Assembly: GCF_000255655.1 (NCBI RefSeq)
Contig: NZ_JH636435.1
Location: 746,209-810,208, forward strand
Source: Schlesneria paludicola DSM 18645
GTDB taxonomy: Bacteria; Planctomycetota; Planctomycetia; Planctomycetales; Planctomycetaceae
Reading direction: 5' to 3'
DNA: 64,000 bases
The position numbers and the translations under genes are program-made. Of this stretch, positions 55,301-64,000 are shown piece by piece (the stretch's first letter is position 1; every line of letters begins with the position of its first letter). The notes beneath the pieces are model-generated. The model worked only from the letters and a program-made list of their open reading frames with translations. It ran no database searches and was not told the DNA's origin.

Positions 55301-55401
55301 CAGCCTGCTGAAGTAACGGGGACTGGCTCCGCCCAACTGAAAAAACGCCATGACATCGTGACCGCCAAGGTGCCTGTCCCCCGTACTTCAGCAGGCTGCT
55401 A
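55298..55401. repeat. Palindromic TA...TA element, copy B
   Basis: A 104-bp element with 18-bp perfect terminal inverted repeats (TAGCAGCCTGCTGAAGTA and its complement) and inner arms CGGGGAC/GTCCCC. Its sequence matches the reverse complement of the copy at 16168-16270 with about 83% identity, so the two are in opposite orientation about 39 kb apart. It lies between adaptor and pump genes of one operon, so if it terminated transcription the pump would be uncoupled; processing or translational separation is an alternative. Confidence 0.85.
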
Positions 55402-55458
55402 ACCAGTTCAGATTGAGTTCCATCCACATCGGCTCGACGAGATGCCAAAGGCGCAGAA

Positions 55459-58400
55459 ATGGTTGCCCTCTTAATCAAATGGTCGGTGAACAATCCCTTG
55501 ATTGTCATCCTGGGAACCATCGCACTGACAGTTCTCGGCATCTACTCGTTCCAGAACGTCAATGTCGAAGCCTACCCCGATCCAGCGCCTGCAATTGTCG
55601 AGGTGATCGCTCAAAATCGCGGACGCTCGGCCGAAGAAATGGAGCGGCTCGTGACCGCCCCGCTTGAGGTGTCGCTGTCCGGGATGCCCGGCTTAAAAAG
55701 CCTGCGATCGAAATCGCTGTTCGGACTCACCTACATCAATTTGCAATTCGAATACGGAACCCCGTATCTGTCCGCCCGACAGGAAGTCCTGAATCGCATT
55801 GCGAGCGCCGATATCCCACCCGACATCAACACCGGAATTTCCCCGCGTTCGCCGATTGGAGAAATCCTGCGATACTCGCTGAATTGTGAGAACGATGCCA
55901 ATGGCCAACCGCTCTACTCGCTCAATGACATGCGCTCAATCCAGACCTGGACATTGGAACGAACGTTTCGACGTATTCCGGGAATCGTCGATGTCGTCAG
56001 CATGGGTGGGACGACCAAGCGCTACGAAATTCAACCAGACCCCGACCGGATGAAGCGGTACGGAATCACGCTGGATCAACTGCAGAAAGCCGTGGCTGCC
56101 AGCAATGACAACGTCAGCGGCGACTATCTTTCGCAAGGCGATTCGGCCGCCGTGGTGCGCGGAATCGGCCTCATTGGACGAGGTCGCGACCCCGTCCAGC
56201 GTACGCTGACCCTGAAAACACCCGAAGTCGCCGTTCAACACCTTCGGCGAGAAGATGATCGCCGGTTGATGGAGATCCGCAAGATCACCCTCAAATCCAC
56301 CAACAATCTTCCGATTCGCATTGATGATGTCGTCGACGGTGGCCCGCTGAAACCAGGCCAGTCCGCCAGTGAAGCGAAAGGTGTCGTCATCAGCCATTTG
56401 ACCCGTCTGGGAAAAGCGGCGTTGAGCCAGCCAAAGCTCGACGCCGATGGCAAGCCAGTCCTGGATGAGCAGGGTGAACGAGTTTGGATTGACGAAGACG
56501 AGATCATTCAAGGACTGGTCTTACTGCGGAAAGGGGCCGAGTCACTGCCAGCACTGCAAAAGATCAAAGCCAAAATTGAGGAACTGAATCAAAGCAAGGG
56601 GATTCTTCCTCCTGGTGTCACAATCCAAGTTTTCTACGATCGCACGACCCTCATCAAAACCACGACGGAAACGGTTGAGGAAAACCTATTGCTCGGAATC
56701 CTTTTTGTTACCGTCATTCTGCTGATGTTCTTAAGCAACGTTCGCAGCGCATTGATCATTGCGATCAATTTGCCGCTGGCGCTGCTATTCGCCTTTACAG
56801 TCCTGTTCTTTCGAGGCCAGTCAGCGAATTTGCTGTCGATCGGTGCCGTCGATTTTGGAATCATCATCGATTCAACCGTGATCATGGTCGAGAACATTTA
56901 CCGCGTCCTCAGCACCGGTAAATACGCCGACTTGCCCCTATCGCAGCGAATCGTGCGGGCATCGACCGAAGTTCAGCGAGCTCTGTTCTTCTCGACGATG
57001 ATCATGGTCTGTGCCATGCTGCCCTTGTTCACCATGCGCGGCCCGGAAGGGCAACTGTTCCGACCGATGGCGGAAACGTACGCCTTCGCCATCGGAGGCG
57101 CGCTGCTGCTGTCACTCACCATCGCCCCCGTGCTGTGCCTCATGCTCTTCAAGAATTTGAAGACCTCTGGAGACAATTTCTTCGTCCGCTTTCTCAAACG
57201 CGGCTACCTGAAAAACCTGGAAGTGTGCTTGAATCACCGGTGGCTGGTTGTCCTGGCCTTTTCCGCGATGATCGCCGGAACGGCCGCCACGCTGCCGCAC
57301 CTGGGCCGTGAGTTCATGCCCGCCCTCGAGGAAGGGCATATCTGGGCCCGCGCGATCTTTCCAGTCGGCGTCAATCTGGAAGAGAACTCGAAAAAGTCAC
57401 AGATCGCGCGCGAGATCATGCGCAGCTATCCTGAAGTTGAATTGGTTGTCAACCAGCTGGGCCGGCCCGATTCTGGTGCCGATCCAACCGGCTTTTACAG
57501 TTCGGAATTCTTCATTCCGCTCATGAAACAAGAAGAGTGGCCAGCGATCGTCCCGACCACGGGTTGGCGCGCCTGGCTGGGATCACGTCGACCGCGGACG
57601 AAACCGGAACTCGTTCGTGAACTGAGTGACAGGCTCACCGCCGCGCTTCCTGGCGTCAACTGGAACTTTTCGCAGGTAATCCGCGACAACGTCCTGGAAG
57701 TGCTGTCCGGAGTGCAGGGCGAAAACTCCGTCAAAATTATCGGCCCCGACCTCGATCGCCTTGAAGAACTGGGCCAGCAAGCCGTCCTCGCAATGTCGGG
57801 CCTCCCCGGTATCCAGGACGTTGGGTACTACAAAATCAATGGTCAAAGTAACGTCGCGCTTCCGATTGATCGCGAGAAGTGCTCGCTCTGGAACGTCAGC
57901 GTGGCGGATGTTCACGATGTGATCCAGACCGCAATCGGAGGAAAGACGGTCTCGCAGATGATTGAAGGGGAAAAGTCCTTCGACATCACAATCCGCTGGC
58001 CAGCGCCATTGCGACGAGACCTCTCCAGCATTCTCGATATCCCCGTGGTTGTTACAGAGAATACGGTGACAACCTCCGTCGCGTCTGGGAAAGACAGCAA
58101 CCCCACTCTGGCGACCACCGGTGCCGCGGCACCAGCACTTCCCATCACGGGCAATTCGCGCGGTGGTGCGCTTCCCGAAACATTAACGGCCCCGATTGAA
58201 CGACTCCGCGACCTCGTGACGCCCTTGGGCGTCGATCCCGATGGCCCCTTGAGTCCCGATGGTCATTTCGTGCGCAGCGGGGTTTCGATGGTTTCGCGCG
58301 AAGAGGGACAACGACTTGTTGCAATCAAATTCAGTGTGCGGGACCGTGATCTGGCAAGTGCGGTCAAAGACGCACAAGCTGCCGTTCGCAAGCTGATCCC

Positions 58401-58974
58401 AACCGGATATCGCGATGAATGGAGCGGTGAATTCAAAAACATGGAAGAAGGGGAAGGGCGGCTGCTGGTGATCGTCCCCATGTCGTTCGTACTCGTCTTC
58501 ATCCTGCTCTATCTTGCGTTCCGCTCACTGCTGGATGCGACCGTCGTCCTGCTGAATGTGGTTTCACTGTCGCTCGGCGGAATCTGGGCGTTGTTCCTGA
58601 CCGGGACAAACTTCAGTATCGCCGCCGCCGTCGGCTTCACGTCAATCTTCGGCGTGGCGATCATGGACGGACTGCTACTGGTTTCCTCATTTAATCATCA
58701 TCGCGCAGAAGGAATGCCGCTACGAGAAGCCATCATGGCCGGTGCCGAACAGCGAGTTCGCCCCGTCATGATGACCGCCCTCACGGCAATCCTGGGACTG
58801 CTTCCGGCGGCCATCTCAACAAAGATCGGGGCGCAAAGTCAGAAGCCGCTGGCAATCGTCGTCGTGGGCAGCATGATCACGACGCTGTTTCTGACGCGCT
58901 ACCTGATGCCCGTGCTCTACAGCTTCTATGGCAGTCGCGAACCGGTTGAAGGAGCCGCTGACCTGGAACACTGA
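55459..58974 (+). CDS. Heavy-metal RND efflux pump (CusA/CzcA family)
   Basis: A 1,171-residue inner-membrane proton antiporter. Family features are the N-terminal helix and NVNVEAYPDPAP, and the charged proton-relay block DFGIIIDSTVIMVEN (about residues 465-479) in which both Asp and the Glu of the heavy-metal subfamily are kept. A second internal-repeat transmembrane half contains FGVAIMDGLLLVS and PVMMTALTAILGLLPAA. It is about 120 residues longer than CusA because of two periplasmic insertions (near 315-355 and 870-935). It would expel a monovalent or divalent metal ion through the adaptor and TolC; the metal is not predictable. ATG at 55459 has AAAGG upstream. Confidence 0.9.
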   Translation: MVALLIKWSVNNPLIVILGTIALTVLGIYSFQNVNVEAYPDPAPAIVEVIAQNRGRSAEEMERLVTAPLEVSLSGMPGLKSLRSKSLFGLTYINLQFEYGTPYLSARQEVLNRIASADIPPDINTGISPRSPIGEILRYSLNCENDANGQPLYSLNDMRSIQTWTLERTFRRIPGIVDVVSMGGTTKRYEIQPDPDRMKRYGITLDQLQKAVAASNDNVSGDYLSQGDSAAVVRGIGLIGRGRDPVQRTLTLKTPEVAVQHLRREDDRRLMEIRKITLKSTNNLPIRIDDVVDGGPLKPGQSASEAKGVVISHLTRLGKAALSQPKLDADGKPVLDEQGERVWIDEDEIIQGLVLLRKGAESLPALQKIKAKIEELNQSKGILPPGVTIQVFYDRTTLIKTTTETVEENLLLGILFVTVILLMFLSNVRSALIIAINLPLALLFAFTVLFFRGQSANLLSIGAVDFGIIIDSTVIMVENIYRVLSTGKYADLPLSQRIVRASTEVQRALFFSTMIMVCAMLPLFTMRGPEGQLFRPMAETYAFAIGGALLLSLTIAPVLCLMLFKNLKTSGDNFFVRFLKRGYLKNLEVCLNHRWLVVLAFSAMIAGTAATLPHLGREFMPALEEGHIWARAIFPVGVNLEENSKKSQIAREIMRSYPEVELVVNQLGRPDSGADPTGFYSSEFFIPLMKQEEWPAIVPTTGWRAWLGSRRPRTKPELVRELSDRLTAALPGVNWNFSQVIRDNVLEVLSGVQGENSVKIIGPDLDRLEELGQQAVLAMSGLPGIQDVGYYKINGQSNVALPIDREKCSLWNVSVADVHDVIQTAIGGKTVSQMIEGEKSFDITIRWPAPLRRDLSSILDIPVVVTENTVTTSVASGKDSNPTLATTGAAAPALPITGNSRGGALPETLTAPIERLRDLVTPLGVDPDGPLSPDGHFVRSGVSMVSREEGQRLVAIKFSVRDRDLASAVKDAQAAVRKLIPTGYRDEWSGEFKNMEEGEGRLLVIVPMSFVLVFILLYLAFRSLLDATVVLLNVVSLSLGGIWALFLTGTNFSIAAAVGFTSIFGVAIMDGLLLVSSFNHHRAEGMPLREAIMAGAEQRVRPVMMTALTAILGLLPAAISTKIGAQSQKPLAIVVVGSMITTLFLTRYLMPVLYSFYGSREPVEGAADLEH

Positions 58975-58980
58975 CCGTCG

Positions 58981-59538
58981 TCAGCTCATGATGTCCTTCT
59001 CTTTGGCATCCGCCATCGAGTTCACTTTGCCTTCGTACTGCTTGGTCAGTTCCTGGATCTGCTCTTTGGTCTGCTCATGAACGTCTTCGTTCATCAACTT
59101 GTCTTTCAGAGACGTGTCAGCGTGTTTGTTGGCATCGCGACGAATATTGCGAATCGCCACACGCGCCTCTTCCGCCAGATCCTTAAGTCGTCCGACCATT
59201 TGCTTACGGCGTTCGGTCGATAGGGGCGGTACATTCAAACGGATCACACGACCGTCGGAATTGGGCGCCAATCCGATATCGCTCGATTGAATCGCCTTGG
59301 CAATCTCATTGATCACGCCCTGATCGAAAGGGCGAATCATGATCTGCTGCGCTTCTGGAACGCTGATCGTGGCAATCTGCTTCAAGGGAGTCGGGCTGCC
59401 GTAATAGTCGACGCGAATGGAATCGACGAGACCCGTCGATGCACGTCCGGTGCGCAAGCCCTGGAAATGGTCATGGGCCACAGACGCCGCTTTTTCCATG
59501 CGTTCTTCGGCATCCAACAGAATTTCGTCCTGATCCAT
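58981..59538 (-). CDS. frr: Ribosome recycling factor
   Basis: A 185-residue cytoplasmic protein, the normal length, that splits the post-termination ribosome together with EF-G. All family blocks are present: GLRTGRASTGLVDSIRVDYY, GSPTPLKQIATISVPE, FDQGVINEIAKAIQSSDIG, VRLNVPPL-type segment, and the C-terminal KEKDIMS. ATG at 59538 follows GGGGAG by nine bases. It converges on the RND pump gene with only six bases between stops. The usual partners tsf and pyrH are not adjacent here. Confidence 0.96.
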   Translation of the reverse strand: MDQDEILLDAEERMEKAASVAHDHFQGLRTGRASTGLVDSIRVDYYGSPTPLKQIATISVPEAQQIMIRPFDQGVINEIAKAIQSSDIGLAPNSDGRVIRLNVPPLSTERRKQMVGRLKDLAEEARVAIRNIRRDANKHADTSLKDKLMNEDVHEQTKEQIQELTKQYEGKVNSMADAKEKDIMS

Positions 59539-59727
59539 CGTAAGACACTCCCCGAATTCAATGACCACCTGCCGGCTCGCAACTCGATTGCGCGACATCG
59601 ACTTCAATCGCGACCGACGAAGTTGGCAAAGTAGCGAAACCGCAGCGCAAAGTGAAGTGGATACAATCGATCAGAACGTGCAAATCCTGAACGCAGACCG
59701 CTGAAGGGGAATGTCAGCCGGGAAACG

Positions 59728-61329
59728 TTACTTCACAACCACAGCCCGAGGCTCGTCAAAGACACGCGTCGTCGAACACCCGCTTTCACATCCACGGTTG
59801 ATATCCAGGTCGTACAGCTTTCGTCCGGCCTCGGTCGGATAACGTCCGTCGATGCAAGCTTGACAGAGGGCGTGACCTGGAAGGTCGACACTGCGTGCAA
59901 TCGCCGTTTTTGACAAGAATCGCAGGCTGTCGGCACCAATCGCGTTCGCCATTTCCTGTTCAATTTCAGGCGTCAACGATTCACCGGCCGACATGAATTT
60001 CGGCGCAAAGAGCTGGCTCGTCGTCGACATGTCGATCCCATAAAAACAGGGCGCGACAATGGGCGGGCAGGCCACCCGAACGTGAACCTCTTTCGCATGA
60101 CCGCGGTCACGCAACTGTGAAATCAGCACTTTCATGGTCGTCGAGCGGACAATGGTGTCTTCGACCAGCAGCACACGTTTCCCCGCCAGCACTTCGGCCA
60201 GCGGCGTGTACTTCATCCGCGCTTTGTCTTCGCGGTTGTTTCCCTCGATAAACGTCCGCCCCATGTACCGATTGCGAATCAATCCCTCAAGACACGGCAC
60301 GCGAAGCGCATAGCCCATGCTGTCCGCCGCGGCTTTTGCGGTGTCAGGAACCGGAACGACAATCGTGTCGCCGTCATCCAGCGGACAGACGGGTTTCTCG
60401 CGTTCCTGCCGGGCTAACTCTTCACCCAAACGCTTGCGAGTCAGATACACACTGCGTTCATCCAACGTGCTGGCAACGTTGGCAAAATAGATCCATTCGA
60501 AGAAACAGTGAGCACGGCGCGTACTCGCGGCAAACTGCTTGACTGTCAGTTTGCCATTTTGAATCAAGACCGCGTGCCCTGGTGGCACATTCTTGATCGA
60601 CTCTTGGGCAAACCCCAAGTTTGTCAGAGCCACACTTTCGCTCGCTGCGGCGAATAGCGAACCTTCCACCGCATAGCAGAGTGGGCGAATCCCCAACGGA
60701 TCACGGGCAACAAACATTTCCCCCAGAGCGTTCAGGAACACCACGTTCCAGGCACCGTCGAGACGTTCGCTAAGCTGAGTCAGCACTTCCAGCAGCGTTG
60801 GCTGCCGATCACCGGACAGCAGTTGCGAGATGATGTGCATCAACACTTCGGTATCGGTATCGCGAGCCAGATGAAAGTTCGGCTCCGAAAGAATCTCTTC
60901 CTTCAACTGCTTATAGTTCGAAAGCTGCCCGTTGAAGCCGAACGCGAACCACTTATGCTTTTCGATGTGATGTCGTTCAAACGGCTGCGCATTGCCACGA
61001 TCATCGGCACCGCAGGTCGCATAGCGAACGTGCCCGATCGCAGCGGGGCCCGCATATTTGTCCATCAGTTCGACGGCTTCCTTCTGGTGATTCAAATGAA
61101 ACACCTCGGTGACCGTACCGACGTCTTTGTACGTATCCAGAAGCTGCGGATGACCAGGCCGATAGACGGTCATGCCAGCGGCAAGTTGGCCTCGGTTCTG
61201 GATTTCCAACAACAGCCGCGACATGTGCCGCGAGACTTGCGTTGGTCCTTGTTTCGGGGCGAGTCGACTGGTTTCGCCCGGCAGGTGATAGATCGCGGCA
61301 ATTCCACACTCATGATAGAGGTCGGCCAC
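59728..61329 (-). CDS. purF: Amidophosphoribosyltransferase
   Basis: A 533-residue enzyme for the first step of purine synthesis, making phosphoribosylamine from PRPP and glutamine. GTG at 61329 follows AAGGA by six bases; a GTG at 61356 would add nine residues. The N-terminal nucleophile is Cys8 in [12 protein letters not shown], so a short propeptide must be removed, as in Bacillus-type PurF. The glutaminase domain (about 8-240) contains [19 protein letters not shown] and [12 protein letters not shown]. The phosphoribosyltransferase domain holds the PRPP loop [14 protein letters not shown]. The C-terminus has a Cys cluster ([10 protein letters not shown]) that may fit a metal- or disulfide-type site. 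Confidence 0.95.
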   Translation of the reverse strand: MADLYHECGIAAIYHLPGETSRLAPKQGPTQVSRHMSRLLLEIQNRGQLAAGMTVYRPGHPQLLDTYKDVGTVTEVFHLNHQKEAVELMDKYAGPAAIGHVRYATCGADDRGNAQPFERHHIEKHKWFAFGFNGQLSNYKQLKEEILSEPNFHLARDTDTEVLMHIISQLLSGDRQPTLLEVLTQLSERLDGAWNVVFLNALGEMFVARDPLGIRPLCYAVEGSLFAAASESVALTNLGFAQESIKNVPPGHAVLIQNGKLTVKQFAASTRRAHCFFEWIYFANVASTLDERSVYLTRKRLGEELARQEREKPVCPLDDGDTIVVPVPDTAKAAADSMGYALRVPCLEGLIRNRYMGRTFIEGNNREDKARMKYTPLAEVLAGKRVLLVEDTIVRSTTMKVLISQLRDRGHAKEVHVRVACPPIVAPCFYGIDMSTTSQLFAPKFMSAGESLTPEIEQEMANAIGADSLRFLSKTAIARSVDLPGHALCQACIDGRYPTEAGRKLYDLDINRGCESGCSTTRVFDEPRAVVVK

Positions 61330-61722
61330 AGCTGATCCTTGAAGGAAGGCAGGCACGGAAAAACAGGTCAGAATTCACGAACGAGTCCGTTCATCCACGA
61401 TATCAAAAATCAGCACGCTGCAATCGCGGTCGAACTCTCGACCTTACATTCACTTCGGTGCGATCAGGAACAAGACCCCTCTCGGGCGACGCACCTCGAT
61501 AATACTCGGCCAGCATCGTGCACACCAACCATCAAACCAACGGAAGTTTCAGTTACCCACGAATCTTACCGGAAGATGCACCCGAACAGGGTCCGTTTGT
61601 TCACTATTCTCGAGCGAACCCCACGATCCTCTCACCTCAACAAGTTTTCGAAGATCACCGAAGATTCTATCCACTCAAGCAAAATGGCAACAAAATTCGC
61701 GTCGGCCCAATGGATTCCACCG
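61330..61722. other. Intergenic region between purF and GNAT gene
   Basis: No gene is supported in these ~390 bases. Short open frames run across it on both strands but are arginine/serine-rich and lack ribosome-binding sites. It should hold the purF promoter. I saw no riboswitch-like pattern that I could support by eye. Confidence 0.45.
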
Positions 61723-62205
61723 TCAGCCCCTGCGAAAAATGGTCTCCATCACCGCATAGTGAGCATCAACAAGGCCCAGCGATTTGTACGCCTCGATCGC
61801 CTTGGCATTCTCCCGTTCGACATACAAGCGGATACCCACGACGCCAGGGTCAAGTTCCGCCATTTGTTCCAGATGCCGATAAAGGGTGCGAAATATTCCG
61901 TGGCGGCGATGATCTGGGCTTACATAAACACTCTGCAGCCACCAGATCTCACCATTCCGCCAATCACTCCATTCTCGCGTGTGCATCATCTGACCGACAA
62001 TGCGGTCTCCGCTACAGGCAACGAAATAACGACCATGCCGCGGTTCAGACAATAGTGCCCGTACGCCCGCTTCGATCGTCTCGGGCGCCAGTCGCTTGCC
62101 TTCGGTTTCAAGCGCAAGCCGTGAATTGAAATCCGCAATCGCCTTCCAATCCGCGTGCTCTGCCGCGCGAATGGTCCATTGGGGGCCCACCTGCATTGTT
62201 GACAT
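61723..62205 (-). CDS. GNAT family N-acetyltransferase
   Basis: A 160-residue acetyl-CoA-dependent acetyltransferase. The fold begins at WTIRAAEHADWKAIADF. The acetyl-CoA-binding block is SVYVSPDHRRHGIFRTLYRHLEQ, in which the usual Q/R-x-x-G-x-G/A motif appears as HRRHGI, and the C-terminal part has AIEAYKSLGLVDAHYAVME. The start is the ATG at 62205; the preceding in-frame stretch is Arg-rich and not protein-like, and ATG at 62196 is an alternative. The substrate cannot be predicted. It is separated from the upstream amidotransferase-like gene by a terminator hairpin. Confidence 0.78.
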   Translation of the reverse strand: MSTMQVGPQWTIRAAEHADWKAIADFNSRLALETEGKRLAPETIEAGVRALLSEPRHGRYFVACSGDRIVGQMMHTREWSDWRNGEIWWLQSVYVSPDHRRHGIFRTLYRHLEQMAELDPGVVGIRLYVERENAKAIEAYKSLGLVDAHYAVMETIFRRG

Positions 62206-62417
62206 TCCGAAGAATAGCTCGATGAAACCGACCGCCGCTCCAGACGCTCGATTCCGTCTTGATCGATACACCTTCTTGATCGGCAGAAGGAACGCACGGG
62301 ATTGGCTTCGTTCCGCCATTTTAGCAAAGCGATTTGCTACGACGAGGATCGAATTTGAATCAAGGTCAAACTTCGACGGCCCGCCGTGCACGAGAAACGC
62401 CAAGCCCCCAAACGACG

Positions 62418-62451
62418 CAGCCCCTCAACGCGAAAATGCGATGAGGGGCTG
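62418..62451. terminator. Terminator-like hairpin between GNAT and amidotransferase-like genes
   Basis: The arms CAGCCCCTCA (62418-62427) and TGAGGGGCTG (62442-62451) pair perfectly, with an inner CGC/GCG pair. It lies 42 bases past the 62494 stop. The following minus-strand sequence has no strong T-run, so termination is only likely. Confidence 0.5.
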
Positions 62452-62493
62452 AAAATTGCTGGAGGTCCCATTCGCTAAGAACAGCGACAGTTT

Positions 62494-63258
62494 CTAGGCG
62501 GCCATTTTTTGTGGCATCTTCAGGATCGTCGGTTCCACGCCATGAACGGCCGACATGAATTCCTGGAAGACCTGCATATCGAGAGCCGACGCGGTGTCGT
62601 CTTCGGGATGCCATTGCACACCGAGACAGAACCAGTCAGACAACGTCGATTCGTAGCACTCAACCACGCCATCAGGTGCGTGAGCAGACGCCTTGAAGCA
62701 GCTTGCGAGGTGGTTCACGGCCATGTGATGTTCGCTGTTCACGCGAATTTCGCCAGGGCCATAAATGTCCCAGCAAAGAGTTCCCTCGACAATCTCAATG
62801 ATGTGACGATTGTGCCGTTCGACGGGGTCGCGGTGATGCAGGGCCTTGGGAACAGCTTCTGCGATATGTTGAATCAGCGTTCCACCGCACACCACGTTCA
62901 TGGTCTGCATTCCGGCACCGATCGCCAGAACGGGAATCCGCATTTCAAACGCCAACTTGCAGATTCGGCGATCAAAATCTTCGCGGCGGGACGGCATGGG
63001 ACGCGTGTGTGGATGCGGCTCCATTCCCAGGCGCATCGGGTCAAGGTCCATTGAGCAACCGGCCAGCACAATTCCATCGCACATCGACAACGTTTGCTTC
63101 AAATCTTCGTCACTGCCGAATGGAGGAATCAGCAGCGGCAGGCCACCCGATGCCGTGACCGAATCATAGTAACCCGTGTTGAACCAACTGAGGGCAACAC
63201 CATCTTTGCGACCGGGACGATAATCACCATTGATACCGATAACTGGCTTTGTCTTCAT
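62494..63258 (-). CDS. Class-I glutamine amidotransferase-like protein lacking the nucleophile Cys
   Basis: A 254-residue protein of the gamma-glutamyl-GABA hydrolase (peptidase C26, PuuD-like) family. ATG at 63258 follows AAAGGAT by seven bases. The fold is shown by KPVIGINGDYR, GGLPLLIPP, DGIVLAGCSMDLDP and, at the C-terminus, GVQWHPED, whose His217 and Glu219 complete the triad. The nucleophile elbow, normally I-C-R-G, reads IGAG at residues 113-116: Gly114 (codon GGT) replaces the catalytic Cys, and Arg is also lost. The nearest Cys is Cys124, in the NVVCGG segment. It cannot use the ordinary glutaminase/hydrolase mechanism and is likely a binding or regulatory relative, or uses another residue. 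Confidence 0.82.
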   Translation of the reverse strand: MKTKPVIGINGDYRPGRKDGVALSWFNTGYYDSVTASGGLPLLIPPFGSDEDLKQTLSMCDGIVLAGCSMDLDPMRLGMEPHPHTRPMPSRREDFDRRICKLAFEMRIPVLAIGAGMQTMNVVCGGTLIQHIAEAVPKALHHRDPVERHNRHIIEIVEGTLCWDIYGPGEIRVNSEHHMAVNHLASCFKASAHAPDGVVECYESTLSDWFCLGVQWHPEDDTASALDMQVFQEFMSAVHGVEPTILKMPQKMAA

Positions 63259-64000
63259 GGAACATCCTTTTCCTGACGGGCACATCCTGTGCAAACCACC
63301 GATCAAAACATCGCCGGAACTTTCCGCTGGGCGCGACGCACCCCCCTTTATTGGCGGACCGACGTAACCACAAACCAACTCGCCGTGCATTAAGCCACGG
63401 CATCCAATCACCAACCGATACCGCTGACACGAACGTGTCACTCCGCGACATCACGCAGCTTGTCGGCCATTTGAGCACGACATTCACTGCAGGCAACATG
63501 ACTGGCTGTCGAGCACCGACAGAAATACGAAACGAACCCGTTACAGAAACGTGAGACTTTGGGTCCACCCTGAAACTTCAACGGGCTCACCCTGAAATAC
63601 TGACTGACTTACTGAATCCATTCTTGCAGCTCCCACCCGATTCCTTCAGGTGCTATTCGACGTCGTCGCAAGGAACCACAAGAGCCTTACGTGGATCATC
63701 GAACCTCTTTCAATGAACGCTGCAATCCTCAATCATTGAGCGATCAACAGCGTCATCATCAACGTGGGCGGACAATAGTCGTGCATGACGAACCTGTAAA
63801 GCAAATCGCTCATTTTGGGGCAAGAAAACATATTGACCACTAAATACAGGAAACACCCCATTCCGTCTCTGCTTTCCCCACATTTCAAGAAAGAGAAACA
63901 ACAAATTGGTCAAGGCGAATTTTCACCCTGCCAGATCCCCCAATTACAACGCGTTTTTCATCCACGCAATCGCCGCACCTGCGGTTCAAAAGCTCTCCGG
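63259..64000. other. Gene-free right edge
   Basis: No supported gene in about 740 bases. Open frames at 63224-63568 and 63710-63913 (minus) are short and lack ribosome-binding sites. No repeat or RNA gene is evident. A gene continuing beyond the window cannot be excluded. Confidence 0.45.

Noticed and set aside
63710-63913. 67-codon minus-strand frame at the right edge
   Set aside because: No ribosome-binding site or family; a hydrophobic start alone is not enough.
1-64000. tRNA, rRNA, CRISPR array or integrase/phage genes
   Set aside because: The gaps show no tRNA-like TTCGA-type loop with paired arms that I could support, no direct-repeat array, and no integrase, transposase or phage structural motifs.

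Overview
The window is chromosomal DNA from a planctomycete (phylum Planctomycetota), probably Planctomycetaceae-like. I infer this from families that are typical of the phylum: H-X9-DG pseudopilins (DUF1559), DUF1501 and DUF1549/DUF1553 proteins, large CxxCH-containing PVC-type dehydrogenase-like proteins, a LamG/pre-peptidase giant secreted protein, a divergent sigma-70 factor, and a serine/threonine kinase fused to STAND and SUMF1 domains. There is a Kdo transferase, so an LPS-type outer membrane is likely, as are the TolC and beta-barrel proteins. I saw no rRNA, tRNA, CRISPR array, integrase or transposase. The genus is not determined.

Layout. 0.5-6.3 kb: a PQQ-type sugar dehydrogenase with two haem-c motifs, an HTTM membrane protein with a small membrane-anchored partner, and a secreted cupredoxin-like protein. 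6.5-12.1 kb: an MBL-fold hydrolase, nadC with a DUF5658 gene, and a 1,052-residue LamG protein. 12.5-13.8 kb: a sigma factor and a convergent csrA with a long acidic tail. 14.5-23.8 kb: an acyl-CoA synthetase facing a five-gene minus-strand acyl-CoA operon (B12-binding/MeaB fusion, carboxyltransferase, AtuA-like protein, enoyl-CoA hydratase, long acyl-CoA dehydrogenase) that resembles the acyclic-terpene (atu) gene set. 24-26.8 kb: a lone gcvPB and ubiX. 27.2-34.1 kb: a compact plus-strand operon DUF1549/1553, pseudopilin, lipoprotein, pseudopilin, Tat-exported DUF1501, nine-EF-hand protein. 34.7-39.4 kb: a PQQ-like beta-propeller protein and a 1,067-residue haem protein that share a strong terminator. 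39.7-43.7 kb: GPH-type transporter, Kdo transferase, GalNAc-transferase-like glycosyltransferase.

43.8-49.9 kb holds the most unusual locus: a 1,618-residue protein combining an intact Ser/Thr kinase, a STAND-type P-loop NTPase, a transmembrane segment, a helical-repeat-like region and a SUMF1 (C-type-lectin-fold) domain without the FGE cysteines, followed by two unrecognised small genes and a terminator. 50.0-59.0 kb is a divergently organised heavy-metal RND efflux locus: TolC-like lipoprotein plus a translationally coupled beta-barrel protein on the minus strand, adaptor plus CusA/CzcA-type pump on the plus strand. 59-63.3 kb holds frr, purF, a GNAT acetyltransferase and a class-I glutamine amidotransferase-fold protein whose nucleophile cysteine is replaced by glycine.

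Two copies of a ~103-bp palindromic TA...TA element (16168-16270 and 55298-55401, opposite orientations) each supply the TAG stop codon of the preceding gene. Functions are assigned from recognised family motifs read by eye; no database search was run.
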